From assembly GCF_009711225.1 (NCBI RefSeq), contig NZ_WMIE01000004.1, positions 124,001 to 188,000 of the forward strand: DNA of 64,000 nt, in the 5' to 3' direction. This document shows, piece after piece, positions 34,989 to 43,421 of this stretch. Under the pieces are notes generated by a model. That model had not been told where the DNA came from and did not search any database. It worked only from the letters and a program-made list of their open reading frames with translations. The number at the start of each line of letters is the position of its first letter. Position 1 is the first letter of the stretch. A program made the position numbers and the translations under genes. This stretch comes from Paracoccus aestuariivivens. Lineage in GTDB: Bacteria > Pseudomonadota > Alphaproteobacteria > Rhodobacterales > Rhodobacteraceae.

Positions 34989-36142
34989 GCCTTTTCGCCC
35001 GCCTGTCTCTGGTCCTGTTCTTCGCCTTGCCCGCCACGGCTCAGGACAGTCTGCGCCTGATCCTGCCCGAGACCCACCCCGTCGTCGGCGAGATGATCGC
35101 ACTGACAATACGAGGCGAATATACCGGAGCCATCACGCTGGAGGATATGACATTTCCTGATTCCGCCGCCTATGACTGGATCCAGATCTCGCCTGACGAA
35201 TGGAAAGATGAGCGCATCGAGGGCAAACTCCGCCGGACCTTCCAGCGCCATATTGCGATCTTTGCCAAGCAATCGGGAAGCCTTGCCATCGGTCCGGTCA
35301 CCCACATGCTGACCAAGGCGGAAACTAACGCCCGCGCGCAGGTTCCGGTCACGGCCAAGGCCGTCTCGATCAATGTCGCGCCCTATCCAGCGCCTGGCCG
35401 CCCTTTGGCCGCCAGCACTCTGGCCGTCACGGATGAGCTATCGGGCGATCCCGCCCGCATCCGCGATGACCAGACCATCCAACGCCGGATCACCCTGACG
35501 GCCCAAGGCAGCATGGGCCATTTGCTACCGCCCCGCCCCGATCTGCGCGAACCGTGGCTGATCAGTTTCGCCGCTCCGGAAAAACGCGAGACTCGCCTGA
35601 CCCAAGATGGACCTGTGGCCTTTGTGCAATGGGAGTGGAGCTTGCGCCCGATCACCGGTGAACAGGGCGCCTTGCCTCCGATGCGGTTTTCCTGGTTCGA
35701 TACCGGCAAGCGCGAAATGCGTGGCGCAATCATGCCGCCGATCCCGTTCGGCTATGGAAAGCTGGCCGAAAACGTCGGAGGCATGGCGCAAGCCCCCGCC
35801 TTGGCCCGTTGGTCCAGCATGGCAGCGGTTTTGGCGGGATTTCTGATGCCGCTGCTCGTTTTGTTGCGCAGTCGGCGGTTTCCGGCGCTTAGCCGACTTA
35901 AAGCGGCGCTGCATCGCCTGCGCCCAAACCCCGCCCTGACCGATTTGCGCGAGGCCGCACGAGGTCAGGACCTGCTCGCATTACGCCGGTCGGTCGAGAA
36001 GTATCTGGGACATGAGGCATCGGTAAGTCCGACGCAGAACCTTGCGCTGCACCGGCTGGACACCGCCCTTTTCGCCAAAGAGCCTCACGATTTTGACCGG
36101 GACGCCTTTCTTGCCGAAATCACCCGATCACGAGGCCGATAG
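34982..36142 (+). CDS. BatD-family protein
   Basis: 386 residues from a GTG overlapping the TPR gene. It has a signal peptide (VSLFARLSLVLFFALPATAQ), a large periplasmic part with beta-rich repeats (LILPETHPVVGEMIALTI; FQRHIAIFAKQSGSLAIGPV), one membrane helix (WSSMAAVLAGFLMPLLVLL, about 280-300) and a helical cytoplasmic tail. This order matches BatD proteins, the closing member of MoxR/Bat operons. It is the last gene of the seven-gene overlapping run, with no clear terminator before the convergent flavin protein. Confidence 0.82.
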   Translation: MVSLFARLSLVLFFALPATAQDSLRLILPETHPVVGEMIALTIRGEYTGAITLEDMTFPDSAAYDWIQISPDEWKDERIEGKLRRTFQRHIAIFAKQSGSLAIGPVTHMLTKAETNARAQVPVTAKAVSINVAPYPAPGRPLAASTLAVTDELSGDPARIRDDQTIQRRITLTAQGSMGHLLPPRPDLREPWLISFAAPEKRETRLTQDGPVAFVQWEWSLRPITGEQGALPPMRFSWFDTGKREMRGAIMPPIPFGYGKLAENVGGMAQAPALARWSSMAAVLAGFLMPLLVLLRSRRFPALSRLKAALHRLRPNPALTDLREAARGQDLLALRRSVEKYLGHEASVSPTQNLALHRLDTALFAKEPHDFDRDAFLAEITRSRGR

Positions 36143-36187
36143 TACATCCCGGCTACCGCGCGCATCCGGCCATGTCCTAAGCAGCAG

Positions 36188-36787
36188 TCAACTCCGTGTC
36201 GGTACCCGAGGCGGAACGACGTCCTTGAAGCTGTCAAAACCTTTCCATGCTGGCTCGACCGGCGCGACGCCGGGACGCGGGCAATAGATCGATGCGCCCC
36301 CGTCACCGGGAATATAGCGCGGACAGTTCGGAAAGATTGCATGGGCATGGACGCGGATCAGCAACTGGGCCCCGATAAAATCACCGATCAGCGGATCGTC
36401 CGGACTGACGCGCGCGGAGCCGTTGACCCTGAGACGCGCGGGCTTTCCACCCATCGCGATGAACAGCATTCCGATGGCGGCGTTCACCAGAATATTCCCC
36501 AGACTGCGAAACATGCCATTGCCGTCATAGTCCGGAAAGACCAACTCATCCGCGCCAATGACCCGAACGAAGCCCGGCATACCGCCCTTGAACGAACAGT
36601 CCGGCCGCCGCTCGGCATCCGCCGTCGCCAGAAAGAAGAATGACGCGCCTTCGATAAATGCGCGGTCATTGTCGGTGAAAGCCTGTCGAAACGTGACCGA
36701 TTGCAGCCGGTCGGCAATGCGGCGGCTGTCGAAATCATCCTGTAGCTTGCGCTGCCCCGAGTGATAGAACTGGCCGCTATCCATCAT
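36188..36787 (-). CDS. Pyridoxamine 5'-phosphate oxidase-family FMN-binding protein
   Basis: 199 residues from the ATG at 36787, chosen because GGAAGGGGGG lies just upstream; the frame continues 131 codons further without any recognisable sequence. The protein has the split-barrel pattern of the PNPOx-like family: FFFLATADAERRPDCSFKGG, ELVFPDYDGNGMFRSLGNIL and GMLFIAMGGKPARLRVNGSA. Such proteins bind FMN or, in some groups, heme or F420; many are of unknown function. The C-terminus has C and P residues (YCPRPGVAPVEPAWKGF) not found in PdxH, so this is not the vitamin B6 enzyme itself. Confidence 0.78.
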   Translation of the reverse strand: MMDSGQFYHSGQRKLQDDFDSRRIADRLQSVTFRQAFTDNDRAFIEGASFFFLATADAERRPDCSFKGGMPGFVRVIGADELVFPDYDGNGMFRSLGNILVNAAIGMLFIAMGGKPARLRVNGSARVSPDDPLIGDFIGAQLLIRVHAHAIFPNCPRYIPGDGGASIYCPRPGVAPVEPAWKGFDSFKDVVPPRVPTRS

Positions 36788-37167
36788 TCGCCCCCCTTCC
36801 CGAACGATGCCGCGCCGGATTGGCGGATATCGGCGCTGAGCGTGTATGTGACGACTCGTCAGAGCGATCTGGCGGGTGCTGTATTCTAATCCTCGTAGGG
36901 CGGCGAATCCAGAAAACCTTGAAACTGGGGTCGAAAACCGGCGCGACCGGCGTTCCGAGCCGAAGACCACCCCGATCGCAACGCTTCGGAAACGCTTGAA
37001 GAACGATCGATCAATCAATATGCGTCGGCACCACTTCGGGGCTGACCTCATCGCTACGCAATTCGCCCTAGCCGCAAGGCATGGTCGAGCCGCAAGCCAC
37101 AGAATTTCGAGGCTGAGACTGCTATGGCCAGGCCCCCACAACGATACCAGCAGGAGTTGGGAACAGC
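36788..37167. other. 380-bp gap upstream of panB
   Basis: No gene, RNA or long repeat is recognised. A possible sigma70 promoter for panB is TTGAAG (36996-37001), a 17-bp spacer, then TATGCG (37019-37024). GGAG precedes the panB ATG. Open frames on both strands in this gap have no family features. Confidence 0.4.
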
Positions 37168-37995
37168 ATGAGTGCCACACCTGACAGACAGGGGCGCATC
37201 ACGCCCAGTGACATCCGCTCTCGCAAAGGGACCGAACCGGTTGTTTGCCTGACCGCCTATACCACGCCGATGGCCCAACTCGTGGACCAATCCTGCGATC
37301 TGGTGCTGGTCGGCGACAGCGTCGGCATGGTGCTGCACGGGTTGCCCTCGACGGTTGGCGTGACGATCGAGATGATGATCCTGCACGGTCAAGCCGTCGC
37401 GCGGGGTTTGAGCCATGCCTGCATGGTCGTCGACATGCCCTTCGGCTCGTACGAGGAAGGCCCCGCGCAGGCATTTCGCAACGCCGCCCGCATCATGGCA
37501 GAAACCGGCAGTCAGGCCGTCAAGCTGGAAGGCGGCGCACATATGGCCGAGACGGTCCGTTTCCTTGTCCAGCGCGGCATTCCGGTCATGGCCCATGTCG
37601 GCCTGACCCCTCAATCGGTGAACACATTGGGCGGCTACAAGGTTCAGGGTCGCGGAGCGGACGGCGACCGCGTCCTTGCGGATGCGGCGGCATTGGCCGA
37701 TGCGGGTGCATTTGCAGTTGTGCTTGAAAAGCTGCCCGCCGAGCTGGGCGAACGCATCACGCGCGACATCCCCGTCCCAACAATCGGTATCGGAGCGGGT
37801 GTGGATTGTGACGGACAAGTGCTGGTCGTTGACGACATGCTGGGGCAATTCGCGGGCTTCCGCCCGAAATTCGTCAAACGCTACGCCGAACTGGGCGAAA
37901 CCGCGCAGCAGGCCATCGCGAATTACGCCAGTGATGTGCGGACCCGCCGCTTCCCCGGCCCCGAGCATATCTTCACCGAAAGCAAGAAAGCATGA
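37168..37995 (+). CDS. panB: 3-methyl-2-oxobutanoate hydroxymethyltransferase
   Basis: 275 residues, the usual PanB length. It adds a hydroxymethyl group from 5,10-methylene-tetrahydrofolate to 2-oxoisovalerate, the first step to pantothenate and coenzyme A. Visible: [31 protein letters not shown] (metal site), [54 protein letters not shown] and [20 protein letters not shown]. It overlaps panC by 4 bases. Confidence 0.96.
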   Translation: MSATPDRQGRITPSDIRSRKGTEPVVCLTAYTTPMAQLVDQSCDLVLVGDSVGMVLHGLPSTVGVTIEMMILHGQAVARGLSHACMVVDMPFGSYEEGPAQAFRNAARIMAETGSQAVKLEGGAHMAETVRFLVQRGIPVMAHVGLTPQSVNTLGGYKVQGRGADGDRVLADAAALADAGAFAVVLEKLPAELGERITRDIPVPTIGIGAGVDCDGQVLVVDDMLGQFAGFRPKFVKRYAELGETAQQAIANYASDVRTRRFPGPEHIFTESKKA

Positions 37996-38843
37996 CGACA
38001 CCGATCATCCGCCGCCTTGACGATCTGCGCGCCAATCTGCGCGAATGGAAACGGAATGGCGATCTTGTCGGCGTGGTCCCGACGATGGGTGCGCTGCATG
38101 ACGGCCATCTCAGCCTGGTCCGCGCCGCCAAAGCCAGTTGCGATCGGGTGATTGTGACGCTGTTCGTCAATCCGCGCCAGTTCAACTCGCCCGAGGATTT
38201 CGCGAAATATCCCCGGACCGAGATCGCAGATGCCGAGATACTGGCTCCGCTAGACGTCGATGCGCTGTTCGTCCCCCACGTGGCCGAGATGTATCCTCTG
38301 GCCCATGCGACGACGATTTCCATTTCAGGGGTCAGCGAACCGCTGGAAGGCGCGCATCGCCCCGGACATTTCGACGGCGTGGCGACCGTCGTTGCCTTGC
38401 TGTTCAACATGACCCAAGCGGACCGCGCGTTCTTTGGCGAGAAAGACTGGCAACAATTGCTGGTCGTGCAACGCATGGTCACAGATTTGCGCCTGCCGGT
38501 TGAGATTGTTCCCTGTCCCTCGATCCGGACCGAGAGTGGCCTCGCACTTTCCTCGCGGAACCAGCGCCTGTCGGATCAGGCGCGCGCCAGAGCCGTCGCT
38601 TTGCCCGAGGCATTGTTCGAGGCAGCGGATGCCATCGCCAAAGGCAAAACAGTGGACAACGCGATTGCATCGGCGCGGGCAAGGATCTCGATCGCTGGAT
38701 TCGACGACATCGAATATCTCGAACTGCGCGACAGCGCGACGCTTGGACCGGCGCAGGCCGACCGCCCTGCCCGGCTGCTGGTGGCGGCGTGGCTGGACGG
38801 CGTCCGCCTGATCGACAATGTCGCGGTCCCGCCCTCGAGTTGA
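37992..38843 (+). CDS. panC: Pantothenate synthetase
   Basis: 283 residues. It joins pantoate and beta-alanine with ATP to make pantothenate. The nucleotidyl transferase signatures are [17 protein letters not shown] (the HxGH ATP motif), [30 protein letters not shown], and [21 protein letters not shown] is present near the C-terminal half. panB and panC overlap, so they form one unit; panD is not in this window. Confidence 0.96.
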   Translation: MTTPIIRRLDDLRANLREWKRNGDLVGVVPTMGALHDGHLSLVRAAKASCDRVIVTLFVNPRQFNSPEDFAKYPRTEIADAEILAPLDVDALFVPHVAEMYPLAHATTISISGVSEPLEGAHRPGHFDGVATVVALLFNMTQADRAFFGEKDWQQLLVVQRMVTDLRLPVEIVPCPSIRTESGLALSSRNQRLSDQARARAVALPEALFEAADAIAKGKTVDNAIASARARISIAGFDDIEYLELRDSATLGPAQADRPARLLVAAWLDGVRLIDNVAVPPSS

Positions 38844-38967
38844 GCATTTTACGGGCCGCAGGCATTTGCTGCCCGTCCAATGACACAGAATTGTTGCGCT
38901 AGCTAATAGCCGACGCTATCAGGCGCGCGCCGGACCTTCGCAGTCTGGCACCTTGGGAGGTTAAGAA

Positions 38968-40020
38968 ATGCTGGATAAAACCGATATCCGGAAGGAATTG
39001 CGGGCTCATTACGATCTTGAGCCCTCGCTTGAACTGGCCGCCGAGATGTCAGACATCCATGCCCGCATGGATCGCGTCATGCCCATGGTCGACTGGGCGA
39101 TCCACGCGCCTTATGTGCGTGCCATCAACATCCTGAAAAAGCAGCGCAATGCCGTGATCCTCGCGCATAATTACATGCGTCCGCAGATCTATCACGGGAT
39201 TGCCGATGTGGTCGGTGACAGCCTGCATCTTGCGATCAAGGCGACCGAGGTCGAGGCCGACGTGATCGTGCAATGTGGCGTCCATTTCATGGCCGAGACC
39301 TCCAAAATCCTGAACCCCCGGAAAACCGTGCTGATGCCGGATATGGAGGCAGGCTGCTCGCTGGCGGAAAGCATCACCGCCGAGGGCATCGCCCAGATGC
39401 GGGCGCGGTATCCCGGCGCGCCGGTCGTGAGCTACGTCAACACCACAGCCGAGGTGAAGGCCGCGTCGGATATCTGCTGCACCTCGGCCAATGCCGCGCA
39501 GATCGTCGCCGCAATGGACAGCGATACGGTGATCATGACGCCGGATAAATGGCTGGCGCAGAACGTCGCCAAGCAGGTGCCGCAAAAACGGATCGTCTGG
39601 TGGGATGGCGCCTGCATCGTGCACGAGCAGTTCAGCCCGCAGGATCTGCGCGACTTCCGCGAGTGGAATCCGGGCCTGAAAATCATCGCCCACCCTGAAT
39701 GCCCGCCCGATGTCGTGGCCGAGGCCGACTACGCCGGATCGACCGCGAATATCCAGCACTGGGTCGAACAGGAACGTCCCAAGCAGGTGATGCTGGTCAC
39801 GGAATGCTCGATGGCGTCGAATATCTCGGACGCCAATCCCGAAGTGGAGTTCCTTGGTCCCTGTAACATGTGCCCGTATATGCAGAAGATCACGCTCGAA
39901 AAGGTGCTGTGGTCGCTGCACACGATGACCGGCGTCGTCGAAGTTGACCCCGCCGTGGCAGAACCCGCCCGACGTGCGGTCCAACGGATGATCGACGTGT
40001 CGCGGCAGGCCCAAGCGTGA
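38968..40020 (+). CDS. nadA: Quinolinate synthase
   Basis: 350 residues. It condenses iminoaspartate with dihydroxyacetone phosphate to quinolinate using a [4Fe-4S] cluster. The three expected cluster regions are visible: QCGVHFMAETSKILNP, ISYV-like SYVNTTAEVKAASDICCTSA, and FLGPCNMCPYMQKITLE. A GGGAGG lies before the ATG. The 124-bp gap after panC holds an imperfect hairpin (ACGGG...CCCGT, about 38851-38876) and the short palindromes GCTAGC and TAGCTA, but no known riboswitch. It is first in the nadABC operon. Confidence 0.95.
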   Translation: MLDKTDIRKELRAHYDLEPSLELAAEMSDIHARMDRVMPMVDWAIHAPYVRAINILKKQRNAVILAHNYMRPQIYHGIADVVGDSLHLAIKATEVEADVIVQCGVHFMAETSKILNPRKTVLMPDMEAGCSLAESITAEGIAQMRARYPGAPVVSYVNTTAEVKAASDICCTSANAAQIVAAMDSDTVIMTPDKWLAQNVAKQVPQKRIVWWDGACIVHEQFSPQDLRDFREWNPGLKIIAHPECPPDVVAEADYAGSTANIQHWVEQERPKQVMLVTECSMASNISDANPEVEFLGPCNMCPYMQKITLEKVLWSLHTMTGVVEVDPAVAEPARRAVQRMIDVSRQAQA

Positions 40021-41570
40021 CAGACGCCATTTCGACGGGTCGGATCGTCATCCTCGGGGCTGGACTGGCTGCCCTGTCCGCAGCGCTGCGACTGGCCCCC
40101 CGACCGGTATTGGTGATCTCGCCCGAGGCGCTTGGTCAGGGTGCAAGTTCGGTCTGGGCACAAGGCGGCGTCGCGGCCGCCATGGACCCTGCCGACACCC
40201 CCGAGGCCCATGCCTGCGATACTGTGAATGCAGGCGCGGGCTTGGTCGATCCCGAGGTCGCCCGACTGGTCACCAACGCCGCGCGGTCGCGGATTTTCGA
40301 CCTGACCGAAATCGGCACACCCTTTGACCGCACGCCGGATGGCGGCTTTGTGCTATCGCGCGAGGCCGCACATGGCGCAGCCCGCGTCGTGCGCGTCAAA
40401 GGCGATCAGGCCGGTGCGCAGATCATGAAAACGCTGATCCGCGCCGTGCGGGCAACGCCTTCGATTCAGGTGCTGGAAGGCGTCATGGCCTCGGGGCTAG
40501 AGGTTGCGAAGGGGCGCGTGGACGGCGTGCGCTTGATGCGCGCCAGCGGATCGCAGGAAATTACGCTTCGCGCGCCCGCAGTTCTGCTCGCGGCGGGTGG
40601 CTCGGGGGGGCTGTTCGCCGCAACGACCAACCCGCACCGCATCGCGGGCGCAGCCATTGGCATGGCCGCGCGCGCAGGGGCGGTGATCTCGGACCCCGAA
40701 TTCGTGCAGTTCCACCCGACCGCGATGGATGTGGGCATTGATCCCGCGCCGCTGGCCTCCGAGGCGCTGCGGGGCGAAGGCGCGCATCTGCTCAATGCAA
40801 ATGGCGAACGCTTCATGCTGGCCGTCCATCCCGACGCCGAGCTTGCCCCACGCGATATCGTGGCCCGCGCCGTCTATCTGCAATCAAAGGCCGGTCTGCG
40901 ACCCGCGCTCGACACCCGCCATTGTCTGGGCGAACGCATCCTGACCGAGTTCCCCGCCGTGGCTCAGGCTTGCGCCCGAGCGGGCATCGATCCGACCCGA
41001 CAGCCGATCCCGGTGGCGGCTGCGGCGCACTACCATATGGGCGGCGTCGAAACCGACGACACGGGCCGCAGTTCCCTTTCCGGCCTTTGGGCCTGCGGCG
41101 AGGCAGCCTCGACCGGTCTGCATGGCGCGAACCGTCTGGCCTCGAACGGCTTGCTGGAGGCGCTGGTCTTTGCCGATCGCTGCGCGGATTCGATTGCCGC
41201 AATAACCCCCGAAGTAACCGCGCTGGAAGTGGAACTGCCCGATCTCGCCGCCGCGCCGCTGCCCGACCCGCAACTGGTCCAGCGCTTGCGCCGCGCAATG
41301 ACTTTGGGCGCGGGCGTAGTGCGCGATACCGTAGGTCTGATGGCCTGCCTGCGCGAGATCGACGCAATCGAGAATAGCCAGCCCGATTGCACGCCCTTAT
41401 TGAATATGACCGCGACCGCCCGTCTGATCGCTTATGCCGCGCTGAACCGTCAGGAAAGCCGGGGGGCGCATTTCCGCAGCGACTATCCCCAGTCTCAGGG
41501 CAAGACTGGTCAGCGCACGCGTATCCGACTGACCGACGCCCTGCCCTCGAGCCTTAAGGAAACCGCATGA
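40017..41570 (+). CDS. nadB: L-aspartate oxidase
   Basis: 517 residues starting at a GTG that overlaps the nadA stop. It oxidises L-aspartate to iminoaspartate with FAD, supplying NadA. Features are the FAD loop VILGAGLAALSAALRL, the active-site GASSVWAQGGVAAAMDP, REAAHGAARVVRVKGDQAG, FVQFHPTAM, and the NadB-type AAAAHYHMGGVETDDTGRSS followed by GLWACGEAASTGLHGANRLA. The C-terminal helical domain is present and complete. Confidence 0.96.
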   Translation: MTDAISTGRIVILGAGLAALSAALRLAPRPVLVISPEALGQGASSVWAQGGVAAAMDPADTPEAHACDTVNAGAGLVDPEVARLVTNAARSRIFDLTEIGTPFDRTPDGGFVLSREAAHGAARVVRVKGDQAGAQIMKTLIRAVRATPSIQVLEGVMASGLEVAKGRVDGVRLMRASGSQEITLRAPAVLLAAGGSGGLFAATTNPHRIAGAAIGMAARAGAVISDPEFVQFHPTAMDVGIDPAPLASEALRGEGAHLLNANGERFMLAVHPDAELAPRDIVARAVYLQSKAGLRPALDTRHCLGERILTEFPAVAQACARAGIDPTRQPIPVAAAAHYHMGGVETDDTGRSSLSGLWACGEAASTGLHGANRLASNGLLEALVFADRCADSIAAITPEVTALEVELPDLAAAPLPDPQLVQRLRRAMTLGAGVVRDTVGLMACLREIDAIENSQPDCTPLLNMTATARLIAYAALNRQESRGAHFRSDYPQSQGKTGQRTRIRLTDALPSSLKETA

Positions 41571-42418
41571 CCTTGCTGCCCGCCTTTCCCGACATGATCC
41601 TTGAGCCTCTGGTGCGCGCTGCCTTGGCCGAGGATCTGGGCACTTACGGCGATCTGACCACCCGCACCGTGATCAAGGCTGGAACGCGATACACCGCGCG
41701 GATCGTCGCGCGCGAGGACGGGATCGCTTCGGGAATGCAGATCGCGGTGATCGCCTTCAGACTAATCGATCCGGCCCTGAGCGTTCGCGTGGTCGTACCC
41801 GATGGTGGAGCCTTCACCAAAGGCGACACGCTGGCCGAAATCGAAGGCGAAGCGGCCTCGATCCTGTCGGCCGAGCGCGTCGCGCTGAACTTTGCCGGTC
41901 GCCTGAGCGGCATCGCCACCATGACATCGCGTTTCGTGGCCGAAACCCGTGGCACGTCGACCCGTATCACCTGCACTCGGAAAACGACTCCGGGACTGCG
42001 CATCGTCGAAAAACAGGCGGTCCTACATGGCGGCGGCTTCAACCACCGCTTCTCGCTTTCGGATGCCATCCTGATCAAGGACAACCACATCGCGGCAGCA
42101 GGTGGAATCCGTCCGGTCCTGCAAGCGGTCAAGGCCGCCGCCTCGCATATGGTTAGGGTCGAGATCGAGGTGGACAATCTGGACCAACTGGCTGAGGTTC
42201 TGGACGAAGGCGGCGCCGATGTCGTGTTGCTGGACAATATGGACACCCCGACGCTGCACGAAGCCGTCAGGATGAACAATGGCCGCCTATCCCTTGAAGC
42301 GTCAGGAAATATGCGACTAGGCTGTGTGGCGGAAGTGTCCGCGACAGGCGTCCATTACATCTCGGTCGGGGCGTTGACGCACTCGGCCTCGACCTTGGAT
42401 CTTGGTCTGGATTTCTAG
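41567..42418 (+). CDS. nadC: Nicotinate-nucleotide pyrophosphorylase (carboxylating)
   Basis: 283 residues, typical for NadC, which converts quinolinate and PRPP to nicotinate mononucleotide with loss of CO2. Motifs: LAEDLGTYGDLTTRTVI, ERVALNFAGRLSGIAT, TRKTTPGLRIVEKQAVLHGG, NHRFSLSDAILIKDNHI, VEIEVDNLDQLAEVL, VVLLDNMDTPTL and LEASGNMRLGCVAEVSATGV. It overlaps nadB by 4 bases, closing the de novo NAD operon. The next gene is convergent, 85 bp away, with no strong terminator between. Confidence 0.96.
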   Translation: MTLLPAFPDMILEPLVRAALAEDLGTYGDLTTRTVIKAGTRYTARIVAREDGIASGMQIAVIAFRLIDPALSVRVVVPDGGAFTKGDTLAEIEGEAASILSAERVALNFAGRLSGIATMTSRFVAETRGTSTRITCTRKTTPGLRIVEKQAVLHGGGFNHRFSLSDAILIKDNHIAAAGGIRPVLQAVKAAASHMVRVEIEVDNLDQLAEVLDEGGADVVLLDNMDTPTLHEAVRMNNGRLSLEASGNMRLGCVAEVSATGVHYISVGALTHSASTLDLGLDF

Positions 42419-42503
42419 GAATTACCCGAAACGGATTTGCGCGGGCAGGCTTTGGTCCTGATCGCACAAACACCGGCGCGGCACGTTCGCACGATACCTG
42501 CCG

Positions 42504-43421
42504 TCAGGACTGGACCCCGCCCATCGCGCGATCGGCCAACACAGCTGCCGAGGTGCGGTTATCGACGCCCATCTTTTCAAAGACCTGTTCCAGATGCTTG
42601 CTGACCGTGCGTCCGCTTAGCCCAAGAATGCTGCCGATATCGGTGTTGCTTTTGCCTTGGGTCAGCCAGAACAGGACCTCGGCCTCGCGGTCGGTCAGCC
42701 CGAAACGCTTCGACAGCAATTCCTCGCGCGGGTTGTCCCTGCGATCATGGATCGCCAGCAGTAGCTCCTGCGCTCCGCCCTGCCCGATATAGGTCAGTTC
42801 CAGCCGGTCCGAGATCAGTTTCTGCGCCTGCGATAGCGGCATCCGCCGCAATTGCCCCAGCCAGCCCAGCAGTTCACCCGCGGCATCGCCCTGAGAGGTC
42901 CGCCAAGCCAAAGGCGCCGTCTCCAACAACTCATGCGCCCGGGGCGAGGCCCATCCTAGTTCTCCGGTCAGCGAAAAAGCCGCGACGGCGCGGCTATTCG
43001 CGTCAAGCGCCCGCCTTGCGCTGGCCAGTTTCTGCGCGTTCAGCAAATGGATGCTCAGTCGCGCAATCAACTCGTCCAGATTCAAAGGTTTGGTGATGTA
43101 GTCGACGCCGCCCGCGCGCAGCCCTTCAAGAATATGCTCTGGTGCACCAAGACCCGTCATGAAAATTACCGGAGCCGCCTGCACCGATGGAAGGGCCTTG
43201 AGCAACCGACATGTCTGGAAACCGTCCAATCCCGGCATCATCGCATCCAGCAGAACGACATCCGGAACGACCCGCCCCGCAAGGCGCAACGCCGCCTCGC
43301 CGTCGCGGGCCGCCATGGCGGTGATGCCCGCCTGCTCGACCGCTTCGGCCACCATCATCAGCGAGGCCGGATCATCATCGACCACCAATGCGATGCTGCG
43401 GCTTTCGATGTCAGTCGGCAT
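42504..43421 (-). CDS. Response regulator with receiver and LuxR-type DNA-binding domain
   Basis: 305 residues from the ATG at 43421 (MPTDIESRS), overlapping the end of the sensor-kinase gene by 11 bases; longer starts inside the kinase gene are possible. The N-terminal receiver has acidic pocket DDD at 15-17, phospho-acceptor D59 in VVLLDAMMPGLDG and the lysine in YITKPLN. A middle segment (about 145-230) looks PAS-like. The C-terminus is a LuxR/NarL helix-turn-helix (LTDREAEVLFWLTQGKSNTD, then GRTVSKHLEQVFEKMGV). It is translated with the kinase and probably binds the palindrome at 46870-46887 to switch on the amide transport operon; that target is inference. Confidence 0.9.
   Translation of the reverse strand: MPTDIESRSIALVVDDDPASLMMVAEAVEQAGITAMAARDGEAALRLAGRVVPDVVLLDAMMPGLDGFQTCRLLKALPSVQAAPVIFMTGLGAPEHILEGLRAGGVDYITKPLNLDELIARLSIHLLNAQKLASARRALDANSRAVAAFSLTGELGWASPRAHELLETAPLAWRTSQGDAAGELLGWLGQLRRMPLSQAQKLISDRLELTYIGQGGAQELLLAIHDRRDNPREELLSKRFGLTDREAEVLFWLTQGKSNTDIGSILGLSGRTVSKHLEQVFEKMGVDNRTSAAVLADRAMGGVQS

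Noticed and set aside
36876-37184. 102-codon plus-strand frame before panB
   Set aside because: Arginine-rich, no homology features, overlaps the panB start and has no ribosome site.
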